DNA of 42,222 nt, from NCBI GenBank assembly GCA_025451775.1, contig JANWJU010000050.1, positions 1 to 42,222 of the forward strand, read 5' to 3'. A program made the position numbers and the translations under genes. This stretch comes from Terriglobales bacterium. GTDB lineage: Bacteria; Acidobacteriota; Terriglobia; Terriglobales; SCQP01. Below are positions 1 through 7,700 of the stretch, piece after piece. A model generated the notes under the pieces. That model ran no database searches, was not told the origin of the DNA, and was given only the letters and a program-made list of their open reading frames with translations. Every line of letters begins with the position of its first letter. Position 1 is the stretch's first letter.

Positions 1-27
1 CACCCACCAGATTTCGCCGCGCCGCAT
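1..27 (-). CDS. mazF: MazF/PemK-family toxin, N-terminal 9 codons only (cut by window edge)
   Basis: Nine codons are visible, reading MRRGEIWWV, which is the typical opening of MazF/PemK endoribonuclease toxins (MxRGEIWxV). The start ATG (27-25) overlaps the TAA stop of the upstream antitoxin gene by one base, the usual translational coupling of antitoxin and toxin. MazF enzymes cleave mRNA at short sequence motifs and are held inactive by MazE. The rest of the gene lies outside the window, so integrity and catalytic residues cannot be judged. Confidence 0.8.
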
Positions 28-290
28 TAGATCAGTTCTTTGCCGCACCGCGGACCGCTGGTCCACTCGCGGTCGGCGGATTCGTCCGGAGCGGCGGCGT
101 CGCACTGCGCCAGCAACTCGTCCAAAGCGTAGGCGGGGCGCGTTCGCGGTTCGATCACGAGCCTGCCCTGTTCAACGGCCAACTCGACATGTGCGTCCGG
201 CCCGAGGCGGAGCATCTTGAGCAGCACCGGCGGCACGGCCAGCATGACCGAGCCACCCACGCGCCGCAGGCGGGCGGGGTAGGGTTTCAC
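27..290 (-). CDS. mazE: MazE-type antitoxin, AbrB/SpoVT fold
   Basis: This 87-residue protein has an N-terminal swapped-hairpin AbrB-type DNA-binding domain (about residues 1-50, with the LRRVGGSVMLAVPP pattern) and an acidic, Asp/Glu-rich tail (about 55-78) of the kind that wraps around and inhibits MazF. It starts at GTG (290). That start is preferred because the conserved LRxxGGSVML segment begins only eight residues later. No Shine-Dalgarno sequence is visible; an AT-rich inverted repeat (291-310) abuts the start codon, consistent with autorepression. Its stop overlaps the ATG of the MazF gene. Known for the family: MazE neutralises MazF and represses the operon with it. Confidence 0.85.
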   Translation of the reverse strand: MKPYPARLRRVGGSVMLAVPPVLLKMLRLGPDAHVELAVEQGRLVIEPRTRPAYALDELLAQCDAAAPDESADREWTSGPRCGKELI

Positions 291-310
291 GGTTATATTT
301 TAATATAACC
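291..310. promoter_or_regulatory. AT-rich palindrome abutting mazE start: probable promoter/operator
   Basis: Two perfect 9-bp arms, GGTTATATT and AATATAACC, are separated by TT. They form an AT island in GC-rich DNA, directly next to the mazE GTG codon. On the minus strand it contains a -10-like TATATT about 11 nt before the start. MazE-family proteins bind palindromes over their own promoters, so this is the expected site of autoregulation; that role is inferred. Confidence 0.6.
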
Positions 311-358
311 AGCGTCGCAGCGCCGCGCAAGCTGGGCGTGAATTTATCGGCGGAACGT

Positions 359-772
359 TCAGGCGAAGGGGTTGCGCACGGTGACGCCGCGGATGGTCTG
401 GCCGGGCTGCAGGTCCTCGGTTAGCAACTCGGTGCAGTGGGCGCTGGCGGCGGCGGCGATGATCAAGCTGTCCCAAAAGCCGAGGCGACTGAGTGTCATC
501 TCGTCGATGGCGTCGTAGATCACACCGGTCGTGAGCAGGACGGTATCCAACGCTGCCCACGACCGCAGCGCTGCTTTCGCCTGGGTGGGGGAAATCCCGA
601 ATTTGCGGGTGGCGACCGCGGCGAACTCTTGCAGCACCTGGGTGGAGACGACCCCGTTTTGCGATTCCATCAATTGGCGCAGGACGGTCCGGCTGACCGT
701 TCGTTTAATGGGGTCCTCGTCATCGATGGCATAGAGGAGCACATTGCTGTCGATGAAGGTGCGGGCGCTCAA
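359..772 (-). CDS. vapC: VapC-type PIN-domain toxin
   Basis: This 137-residue PIN-domain ribonuclease toxin keeps the acidic active-site residues: Asp8 in FIDSNVLLY, Glu49 in LQEF, Asp101 in GFWDSLII and Asp120 in TEDL. VapC toxins cleave tRNA or rRNA in a Mg2+-dependent manner and are neutralised by a cognate VapB. The start ATG lies inside the end of the antitoxin gene (4-nt overlap at 769-772), so the two are co-translated. All core residues look intact, in contrast to the second PIN gene at 35351-35749. Confidence 0.9.
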   Translation of the reverse strand: MSARTFIDSNVLLYAIDDEDPIKRTVSRTVLRQLMESQNGVVSTQVLQEFAAVATRKFGISPTQAKAALRSWAALDTVLLTTGVIYDAIDEMTLSRLGFWDSLIIAAAASAHCTELLTEDLQPGQTIRGVTVRNPFA

Positions 773-999
773 CCGCGCCTTTCATGGGCTTCTTCGCGAT
801 TCCATTTCCAGCCGCGGGAGTGACCCGAAATTCCGTTCAATACCCGCAGCATCTCCTCGGCTGCGGCTCGGCGATCGGGCATGACCGTCTTCTCGAGCAG
901 GTCGCGGACGAGCTGGTTGAGGGTGGTGTTGTGCCGGGCCGCGTAGGCGCGACCAGCGGTGATGACCTCCTCCTCGATCGCCAGAGTGATGTTCTTCAT
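769..999 (-). CDS. vapB: VapB-type antitoxin, ribbon-helix-helix-like
   Basis: This 76-residue protein opens with MKNITLAIEEEVITAG, followed by YAARHNTTLNQLVRDLLE. That is a short beta strand then two helices, the pattern of ribbon-helix-helix antitoxins that dimerise on operator DNA. The C-terminal part (about 42-76) is charged and would contact the VapC encoded 4 nt further on. ATG at 999 is preceded by TATGAT five bases upstream and has no Shine-Dalgarno sequence, suggesting a leaderless transcript. It is the first gene of the vapBC pair. Confidence 0.82.
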   Translation of the reverse strand: MKNITLAIEEEVITAGRAYAARHNTTLNQLVRDLLEKTVMPDRRAAAEEMLRVLNGISGHSRGWKWNREEAHERRG

Positions 1000-1039
1000 G
1001 AGCCATCATAACCCACATAGCCTGTGTACGCAGGTTATG
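1000..1039 (-). promoter_or_regulatory. Putative vapBC promoter and operator with nested inverted repeats
   Basis: On the minus strand a -10-like TATGAT (1010-1005) lies five bases before the vapB ATG. Inverted repeats are visible: CATAACC (1007-1013) with GGTTATG (1033-1039), and a near-perfect 14-bp palindrome at 1021-1034 (CCTGTGTACGCAGG, one mismatched pair). These suit binding by a VapB-type repressor. The far arm overlaps the stop codon of the upstream secreted-protein gene. The operator role is inferred. Confidence 0.45.
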
Positions 1040-2009
1040 GATGCGTGATGCCCACGAGCTTGACGGTGGCGGTGGAGTCGATGTCGGTATTGGTGGTTTG
1101 GGCCTGGGGGCTGGGGCCGATGAAGCGGATGTCCATGGTGTCGTGGGTGGTGCTGGTGGCTAGATCGAGGATGGCTTGGGGCAAGCGGTACCGCGAAGTG
1201 GCGGTGGTATCGAAGCCGACGGTGGCTTCGGGAATCAGACCTTGGGCGGCCATCTGCTGGGTGCCTGGGAGGGAGCCGGGCGGGAGCTGGCTGGAGCCAT
1301 GGGAGTGGACGACGACGGTGGCGGAGGGCTGGCCCTCGAGCGTGCCGACGGCGGTGAGCTGACACTCGAGCGTGAGGGGCAGGGAGAAGTTGAGGGTGGG
1401 GATCTGCTGGGTGCGGACGCGGGTCCAGCGGGCGCCGACGGTGGTGGGGCCGGTGGGAAGGGTATCCATGCGGGCCAGCTCGGCGAGCATTTGGACGGGT
1501 TGGTCGTAGTCGGCGCCCTGGGGGCGGGAGACGGTGGTGAATTGCGGGCCATTGATGCGGAAATGAACCGCGGGCATGGACTGGGCGGCGTGATCGGTGG
1601 CGGCGGCCTGGGCGGCGACGCTTTGCTGATCGGTGGGGTTGTCGGCTTTGACGGTGGATGTGTATTGGGTGAAGCGCAGCTCGGCGTCAAAGTTGCCAGG
1701 GGTGGCGGCAGCCAGGATGTGCATGGCGATCTCAGCTTTGATATCCATCTGGATGTGGGTGCCGACGTTGGAGTGGATGGCGACCGAGTAGGTCAGCACC
1801 GAGCCGGGTGCGAAGTCGGGCACCAGGGTGACGGCTTTGGAGGGCATTTGCGCGGCGGCGGCCAGGGCCAAGAGTGCGGTCAGCGCGATGCTGCCCACGG
1901 CGTGAGCACGCGCCAACGGCCGGGCTGGGCTGAGGGGCCCCGGCCCGGCCGCTGGCGCGGAGCGGGCGGCGGCAGCCGGGTGCCCGCGATCTATAATCTG
2001 AGAGCGCAT
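1035..2009 (-). CDS. Putative exported protein of unknown function
   Basis: The product has 324 residues. An Arg/Pro/Ala-rich N-terminal stretch of about 37 residues precedes a hydrophobic core (GSIALTALLALAAAAQ), so it is probably exported. The rest alternates beta strands and polar turns (for example GSVLTYSVAIHSN near the front, and SRYRLPQAILDLATS near the end) and has no enzyme motif I can recognise. The ATG at 2009 overlaps the start codon of the divergent aminopeptidase gene. A TATGAT box five bases upstream supports a leaderless start there. If that is wrong, an in-frame GTG at 1898 would leave a short classical signal peptide. I do not recognise the family. Confidence 0.6.
   Translation of the reverse strand: MRSQIIDRGHPAAAARSAPAAGPGPLSPARPLARAHAVGSIALTALLALAAAAQMPSKAVTLVPDFAPGSVLTYSVAIHSNVGTHIQMDIKAEIAMHILAAATPGNFDAELRFTQYTSTVKADNPTDQQSVAAQAAATDHAAQSMPAVHFRINGPQFTTVSRPQGADYDQPVQMLAELARMDTLPTGPTTVGARWTRVRTQQIPTLNFSLPLTLECQLTAVGTLEGQPSATVVVHSHGSSQLPPGSLPGTQQMAAQGLIPEATVGFDTTATSRYRLPQAILDLATSTTHDTMDIRFIGPSPQAQTTNTDIDSTATVKLVGITHP
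1992..1997 (+). promoter_or_regulatory. Consensus -10 box (TATAAT) for the M24 peptidase gene
   Basis: An exact TATAAT ends ten bases before the ATG at 2008 in otherwise GC-rich DNA, predicting transcription from about position 2004 and a 5' leader of only a few bases. No convincing -35 box lies about 17 bases upstream. Confidence 0.5.
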
Positions 2010-3474
2010 GCGCCATCATAGCTTGGCCGTCCTGCTTTTGTTGAGCTGGCCCGCGATCTGGATGCGGACGCCTCCGGCGCCGGTGCAGTCGCCGGCCGCG
2101 CACGCGGCCGAGCTGAGCGGGCGCCGGGCGGCGGTGCTGGCGGCGCTCGGTCCGAATGACGCGCTGATCCTGTTCGCCGCGCAGGCGCGGGATTTTTCTG
2201 GCGACGTCGATTACCCCTACCGTCAGGAGAATAACTACTGGTATCTGACCGGTATCAACCAGCCGGGCGGCATCCTGGTGCTGTCGCCGGGGGCGAAGGC
2301 GCGGGTGGTGCTGTATTTGATCAATCCCGATCCCGCGCAGGAGAGCTGGACCGGGCACGAAATCTCCGCCGCCGAGGCGCGCGCGCGCAGCGGGATTGAC
2401 GACATCCGGGATGCCGCCCAGTTTGGCGATGTGCTCAGTGGCGTGCTCGATCATGTGCCGAAGGGCGGCCACCTCTATCTGCTCAGCGGCGATGCGCGCG
2501 AATATCCGGAGGAGATGGCGCTGCGGACGCAACTGGCGGCGAGCGCACCCCAGCTGACGGTTCTGGATCCGGCGCCGATCTTTGCGCGGCTGCGGGCGAT
2601 CAAATCGGCGTGGGAGATCGCGCTGATGCAGCACGCCGACGACATCAGCGCCGAGGCGCACATGCGCGCCTGGGCGATGACCGCGCCGGGACGGTGGGAG
2701 TACCAGGTCCGGGCCGAGTTCGATGCCGTCTTCGGCATGCGGCACGCAGATGGTTGGGGGTACCCCGAGATCGTGGCCAGCGGCGTGAACGCCACCACGC
2801 TGCACTATGAAACCGACCAGGGGCAGATCCCGGCGCAGGGGCTGATGCTGATCGACGCCGCCGCCGAGTACCGGCACATGTCGGCGGACGTGACGCGCAC
2901 ATTTCCCATCAACGGGACGTTCACGCCGCCAGAGGCTGAGATCTACAACCTGGTTTACGCCGCGCAGCAGGCCATGATCGCCTCCATCAAGCCGGGCAGC
3001 CCGGACTTCAACCCGGTTGGCAACGGGATTTTGATCGCCGGGCTGGAGCGGCTGGGGCTGATCACCACCGCGCCGGGCGCGCCGCCCGCGTTCGATCAGA
3101 TGCGGATTTGGTACTTCCACGGCCCCAGCCACGCCATGGGGCTGGACGTCCACGATGTGGGCGGGCTGGAGCGGCGCGCGGGCGTCATCATGTCCATGGA
3201 GCCGGGGCTGTACTTCCGCCCCAACACGTTCACGCAGGATTTGCCCGCGACCGATCCGGCGGCGTGGAAGGTGTTCACTGAAAAAGTGAAACCGGTGTTT
3301 GAGAAGTACAAAGGTATCGGCGTGCGCATCGAAGATGATGTGCTGGTGACGCCGGAGGGCCACCGTGTGCTGACGGCGGCGATTCCCAGCAAGTTGGCGG
3401 ACGTCGAAGCCCGCTGGGCGGCGCTGCACGCCTACGTCGAGCAGCACGGCGGCCCACCGCCGCTCCTGCCCTAG
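2008..3474 (+). CDS. Exported Xaa-Pro aminopeptidase-like M24B metallopeptidase
   Basis: The 488-residue protein starts with a signal-peptide-like segment (MRHHSLAVLLLLSWP). An aminopeptidase-P N-terminal domain follows (about 35-185, including the DYPYRQENNYWYLTGINQP stretch), then a pita-bread M24 catalytic domain (about 190-460). All five metal ligands are present: Asp283, Asp294, His375, Glu398 and Glu442. His382 fits the second active-site histidine. Such enzymes remove the N-terminal residue from peptides with proline in position two. Export would place this one in the periplasm, suggesting peptide scavenging or turnover. An exact TATAAT lies ten bases before the ATG. The start codon overlaps that of a divergent gene. 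Confidence 0.9.
   Translation: MRHHSLAVLLLLSWPAIWMRTPPAPVQSPAAHAAELSGRRAAVLAALGPNDALILFAAQARDFSGDVDYPYRQENNYWYLTGINQPGGILVLSPGAKARVVLYLINPDPAQESWTGHEISAAEARARSGIDDIRDAAQFGDVLSGVLDHVPKGGHLYLLSGDAREYPEEMALRTQLAASAPQLTVLDPAPIFARLRAIKSAWEIALMQHADDISAEAHMRAWAMTAPGRWEYQVRAEFDAVFGMRHADGWGYPEIVASGVNATTLHYETDQGQIPAQGLMLIDAAAEYRHMSADVTRTFPINGTFTPPEAEIYNLVYAAQQAMIASIKPGSPDFNPVGNGILIAGLERLGLITTAPGAPPAFDQMRIWYFHGPSHAMGLDVHDVGGLERRAGVIMSMEPGLYFRPNTFTQDLPATDPAAWKVFTEKVKPVFEKYKGIGVRIEDDVLVTPEGHRVLTAAIPSKLADVEARWAALHAYVEQHGGPPPLLP
2015..2020 (-). promoter_or_regulatory. -10-like box (TATGAT) for the divergent exported-protein gene
   Basis: TATGAT on the minus strand is followed by five bases and the ATG at 2009. 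The spacing and hexamer are the same as before vapB (TATGATGGCTCATG there, TATGATGGCGCATG here). It lies inside the first codons of the divergent peptidase gene. Confidence 0.4.
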
Positions 3475-3484
3475 CCACCGCCGC

Positions 3485-3498
3485 CTCCCATACGGGAG
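3485..3498. promoter_or_regulatory. Palindrome CTCCCATACGGGAG upstream of the LuxR-type regulator
   Basis: This is a 14-bp palindrome with one mismatched pair, 36 bases before the preferred ATG of the regulator gene. A perfect version occurs before the next gene (4699-4712), with 13 of 14 bases identical. A twofold-symmetric site recurring in the only two upstream regions of this locus is most simply a binding site for the dimeric regulator encoded between them. That assignment is inferred. Confidence 0.6.
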
Positions 3499-3534
3499 AG
3501 AGCCGTGTTATTCTGCGCGAGTTTGGGAGTCACT

Positions 3535-4680
3535 ATGGTCCCCACGCGGGTTCCCAGCCGTGTTCGGAAGCGGCCGTCGTTCGACGATTTGCTGGATGTG
3601 CTGTACGGCTCAGCGGTCGATACCGGCATGCGCGCGGAGTTTTTGCGCCGCTGCTCCGCCTATTTCGATTGCCCAACGCTGGCGTTCATCGTGAATTACC
3701 GCCCGGAGCGGGGCGTGCATGCGGGCGTGCACGGTTGGAGCGAGCAGGCGCAGCGGCTATATCAGGACCACTTCGCGCTGCGCGACCCTTGGTACGGCGG
3801 CTATGCGCGCGCGGGCGTGGTGCCGCCGAAGCCGGGCCAGGTGTTCATCGGCCGGGGAAGTTCGGTGACCAGCGCCAGCGAGGTGCGCGCCTCGGAGTAC
3901 TGGAACGATTTCGCCCGCAAGCACGATCCCGATCACTTCTACCAGGGCGGCATCGTGACCGATAAGATTACGCTGACGATGTTGCGCAGCCCGCGCCAGG
4001 GCGATTGGGATGATCGGGCGGTGGACGAGTGGCGGATGCTTTACCCGCATTTCCGCCGGGCGTTCGCCATTCACGAGCAGGTGCTGGACTTGCGCGAGGC
4101 GATGGTGGCGGCCCATCACGCCGTGGACGCGCTGGATGCGGGCTTGATCGGGCTGGACGCGGCCGGGGCGGTGGCGTTCGTGAACCGCACGGGGGAGGCG
4201 ATTTTGAACCGGAACGATGGCCTGGCGGTGCGCGGGGGCCGGCTGATCGTCTCCGAGCCGGTAGCGGCGGGACGATTGGAGCAATGGCTGCGGGCCGCCA
4301 TCGACCCTTTTGGCGTGGGGCCTGGCGGTGACGGCATGACCATCCAGGGCGCGCGCGGGGCGGTGCACCTGTGCCTGCTTCCGGTCGCCCCCGAGCAGGT
4401 GGATATCCCCGCGCGGGCGAAGCTGGTGGTGCTGGTCAGCGATAGGGCATCGGCGCCCAAGAGCCGGGAGGCGGTGCTGTTGTCCCTGTTCGCGCTCACC
4501 CCCGCCGAAGCCCGCGTCGCCATGCTGCTGGCCGGCGGACGGGACCCGAAGGAGATCGCGGACCAAGGCCGCACCACCCCTGCCACGGTGCGGTTCCAGT
4601 TGAAGGCGATCTACCGCAAAACCGGCGTGCGGCGGCAAAGCGAGCTGGTGCGGTTGATCTCGCGCCTGCCGGGTGTCTAG
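3535..4680 (+). CDS. LuxR-type HTH transcriptional regulator with PAS-like N-terminal region
   Basis: The protein has 381 residues from ATG 3535, chosen because TGGGAG lies five bases upstream; an in-frame GTG at 3505 would add ten residues. The C-terminal ~65 residues form a GerE/LuxR helix-turn-helix, with FALTPAEARVAMLLAGG, then the recognition region TTPATVRFQLKAIYRKTG and a final LVRLISRLPG. The middle (about 195-300) resembles a PAS-like sensor fold with the LDAGLIGLDAAGAVAFVN pattern. The N-terminal ~180 residues are rich in aromatics and show no autoinducer-binding signature I can identify. Near-identical palindromes precede this gene and the giant-protein gene downstream, so autoregulation plus control of that protein is likely. 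Confidence 0.85.
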   Translation: MVPTRVPSRVRKRPSFDDLLDVLYGSAVDTGMRAEFLRRCSAYFDCPTLAFIVNYRPERGVHAGVHGWSEQAQRLYQDHFALRDPWYGGYARAGVVPPKPGQVFIGRGSSVTSASEVRASEYWNDFARKHDPDHFYQGGIVTDKITLTMLRSPRQGDWDDRAVDEWRMLYPHFRRAFAIHEQVLDLREAMVAAHHAVDALDAGLIGLDAAGAVAFVNRTGEAILNRNDGLAVRGGRLIVSEPVAAGRLEQWLRAAIDPFGVGPGGDGMTIQGARGAVHLCLLPVAPEQVDIPARAKLVVLVSDRASAPKSREAVLLSLFALTPAEARVAMLLAGGRDPKEIADQGRTTPATVRFQLKAIYRKTGVRRQSELVRLISRLPGV

Positions 4681-4698
4681 CTGTTGTCACATCAAAAA

Positions 4699-4712
4699 CT
4701 CCCATATGGGAG
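4699..4712. promoter_or_regulatory. Perfect palindrome CTCCCATATGGGAG upstream of the giant-protein gene
   Basis: This perfect 14-bp palindrome lies 68 bases before the preferred start of the 3055-residue protein gene and 18 bases after the stop of the LuxR-type regulator. It matches the site at 3485-3498 in 13 of 14 positions. It is the likely operator or activator site for that regulator (inference). Confidence 0.65.
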
Positions 4713-4780
4713 ATGACATGACGTTCTCGCTGATTTAACAATCATGGCCGGGCGTGAATGACTCGCGCCGAGAGGTTGCC

Positions 4781-7700
4781 ATGATCGCTCACACATTCCG
4801 CCGTTCCCCGGCTGTCGCCATCGCGTTTCTGGGTTTTCTGGGCCTCGCGGCGAACGCGCAGACCCCGGTCGCGACCGTGTCGCCGTCGGCGTTGACGTTT
4901 GTGGCCCGGGATCTGAACGTCACCAGCGCCAGCCAGACGGTGACGCTCCGCAATGGCGGCACGGCCGCGCTCACGATCACCAGTGTGACAGCGAGCGGCG
5001 ACTTCGCCATCGCCTCCAACGCGTGCGGCGCTTCGCTGGCGGCAGGCGCGAACTGCGCGATCACGGTGACCTCGACGCCCACAGCGGTGGGCGTGCGCGC
5101 GGGCGCGCTCTCCATTGCCGATAACGCCAGCAGCAGCACGCAGGTGGTGGCGTTGACCGGGCGCGGTGTTGATCCCGCGGCCGTTGACTCCTACCAGTTG
5201 GTCACCGCCGCCGGACCGGGGCTGGTGCCGGGCCAGAGCTACGCCGCCACGGCGGTGAGCCTGGTCTCCCCTTCTGCGGTAACGGCGGACGTGGCAGGAA
5301 ACCTCTATGTCGTGAATGGTTTCGGTTTCCCAGACGCCGTGCTCAAGGTGACGCCGGGCGGCACGCTGACCTTCTACGCCGGGAACGGAACGAAGGGTTC
5401 CAGCGGCGATGGCGGGCCAGCGGCGCAGGCCGAATTGAACCTCGGCCCAATCGTCTCGAGCGTGGCACTGGACGCTGCCGGCGACCTTTTCATTCCCGAT
5501 TCCAGCAATTGCCGCGTGCGGGAGGTCAACGCCTCGACCGGCACAATTGCGACCGTGGCGGGTAATGGCACCTGCGGCTATAGCGGTGATGGTGGCGCGG
5601 CTAGCAGCGCTGAATTGAACGACCCGCAGGCGGTTGCGGTGGATGCTGCCGGCGATCTATTCATCGCCGATACCGGCAATTACTCCGTGCGGGAGGTAGT
5701 GGCCGGAACGGGTGCGATCAAGACCGTGGCCGGGACGGGCGTGAAAGGGTCATTGAGCGGAGCGAACCCATTGGTGAGAGGTGTGGCCACGACGGTGGCC
5801 CTGGGCAACCCCGGCGGGCTCGCGGTGGCGGTCAATGGCGATCTCTATATCGCCGACACTTTCAACTACGTGGTCTGGAGGGTGGCGGCACAAACTGGCC
5901 AGATCGCGCTCTTCGCCGGTCAGGTTCCGGGCAGCGCGGTGTGCGCGGCGGCGAGCGATGGGGTTGGCGACGGCTGCCCCGCCACGAGCGCCCTCTTCGG
6001 ATTGCCTAACGTTGTGCGCGGATTAGGTTTGGATGCGGCCGGTAATCTGTATATCGCTGCCGCCACCAGTGTCCATGAGGTGCTGGCGTCCAGCGGGGTC
6101 ATGGAGAACATCGCCGGCCAAGTGGGCACGGTCGAGAACGACAAGCTCGCCTCGGCGATCGGCGATGGTGGCCCGGCCACGGCGGCGTTATTCACGCGGG
6201 CCTCGGGGGTTTTTCCGCTGGCGAACGGCGACGTGCTCATCGCCGATGGCGGCCAGAACCGGGTCCGGCGCGTGAGTGGTGGCGTGATCACGACTATCGT
6301 GGGCAACGGCTTCTCCGGCGACACCGGCGACGGCGGCGCACCAACCAGCGCTCAAATTATCCCTGTGCGGTTGGCGGTGGAGGACAACGGCGGCCTGCTC
6401 ATCAGCGATCAGTACGACAACCTGATCCGCGAGGTCAAAGGAGGCGTGATTCGCACCCTCGCCGGCACCGGGGCCTATGACTACAGCGGCGACAATGGCC
6501 CCGCCTCCGCCGCCACGTTCAAGTTCCAAAGAAGCGTAGCCACCGACGCGGACGGCGATATTTTCGTGGCTGACCTCGGCAACGACGCGATTCGCAAAAT
6601 CAGTCTTGCGGGCGTGATCACCACCTTCGCAGGCGGAAATGGACTCGGATATAGCGGTGATGGCGGCGCAGCGACGGCGGCTCAAGTGAGCACCCCGTCT
6701 GGCGTCGCGGTGGATGCCGCGGGTGATGTATTCATCAGTCATAACGCGGTCGTTCGCGAGGTCACGCCCGATGGCATCATCCACACCTACGCCGGTAACG
6801 GGACTGCGGGCTATAGCGGCGATGGCGGCGCGGCGACAGCGGCCGAGCTGCGCGCTCCCGAAGGGTTGGCGGTGGATGCCAGCGGCGATCTTTTCATCGC
6901 TGATGTCGCAAATCACGTCGTGCGAGAGGTGAACGCGGCCACGGGGGTGATCAGCACCGTGGCCGGCAACGGTGTTTCGGGAACCAGCGGTTCCGGCGGC
7001 GCGGCGACCTCGGCCGAGTTGGAGGGCCCCAGCGATATCGCCCTCGATCCGGCGGGAAACCTTTTCATCATCGATTCCACGGCCAACGCCGGCTACGAGG
7101 TTTCAGCCGCCACGGGCATCCTGCAGCAGGCGCTGGGCGCGGCAAACGGCGTGTGCGGCGCCCAAGGCGTGGCCACTGACTCGGTGGGTGACGTGTATGT
7201 CGGAGACGTGTGCGGACAAACCGTGTACGAGGTGCTCACCCAGCCCACCCTCAACGTCTCGGCCTCGAGTCTCGATTTCGGCGGCCAGAACGTGGGCACC
7301 AGCAGCGCCAGTCAGACGGTGACGTTGACCAACCCCAGCGGGTTCCCGGTCGTGATTTCGGCGATCACCGGGACGAACGCCAACGACTTCGCTGTGACCT
7401 CGGCCTGCGGGGCGTCGCTGGCGGCGGGCGCGAGCTGCACGATCACGGTGACGTTCACGCCGGCGGCGACCGGCAGTCTGGCGGGCACGCTGACCATGGC
7501 CGACAACGCGGGCACGGGCACCCAGACGGTGGCGCTGAGCGGAACGGGAACGGCGCCGGGGATAGCCTTCTCGCCCGTCCACCTCACGTTTCCGTCGGCG
7601 CCGGTGGGCGTGGCCAGCGCGCCGCAAACCATCGTCGTGACCAATCCCGGGACCGGGCCGCTGACCATCAGCTCCATCAGCACTCTGCCCTTTAACTCGA

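Noticed and set aside
1732-3447. 571-codon open frame on the minus strand opposite the M24 peptidase
   Set aside because: High G+C makes long antisense frames common. The product is Arg/Gly/His-rich with no family likeness, while the plus strand encodes a complete peptidase.
4685-4718. Outer TGTCA/TGACA arms around the palindrome at 4699-4712
   Set aside because: The outer arms are not concentric with the inner palindrome (centres differ by about four bases), so they are probably coincidental.
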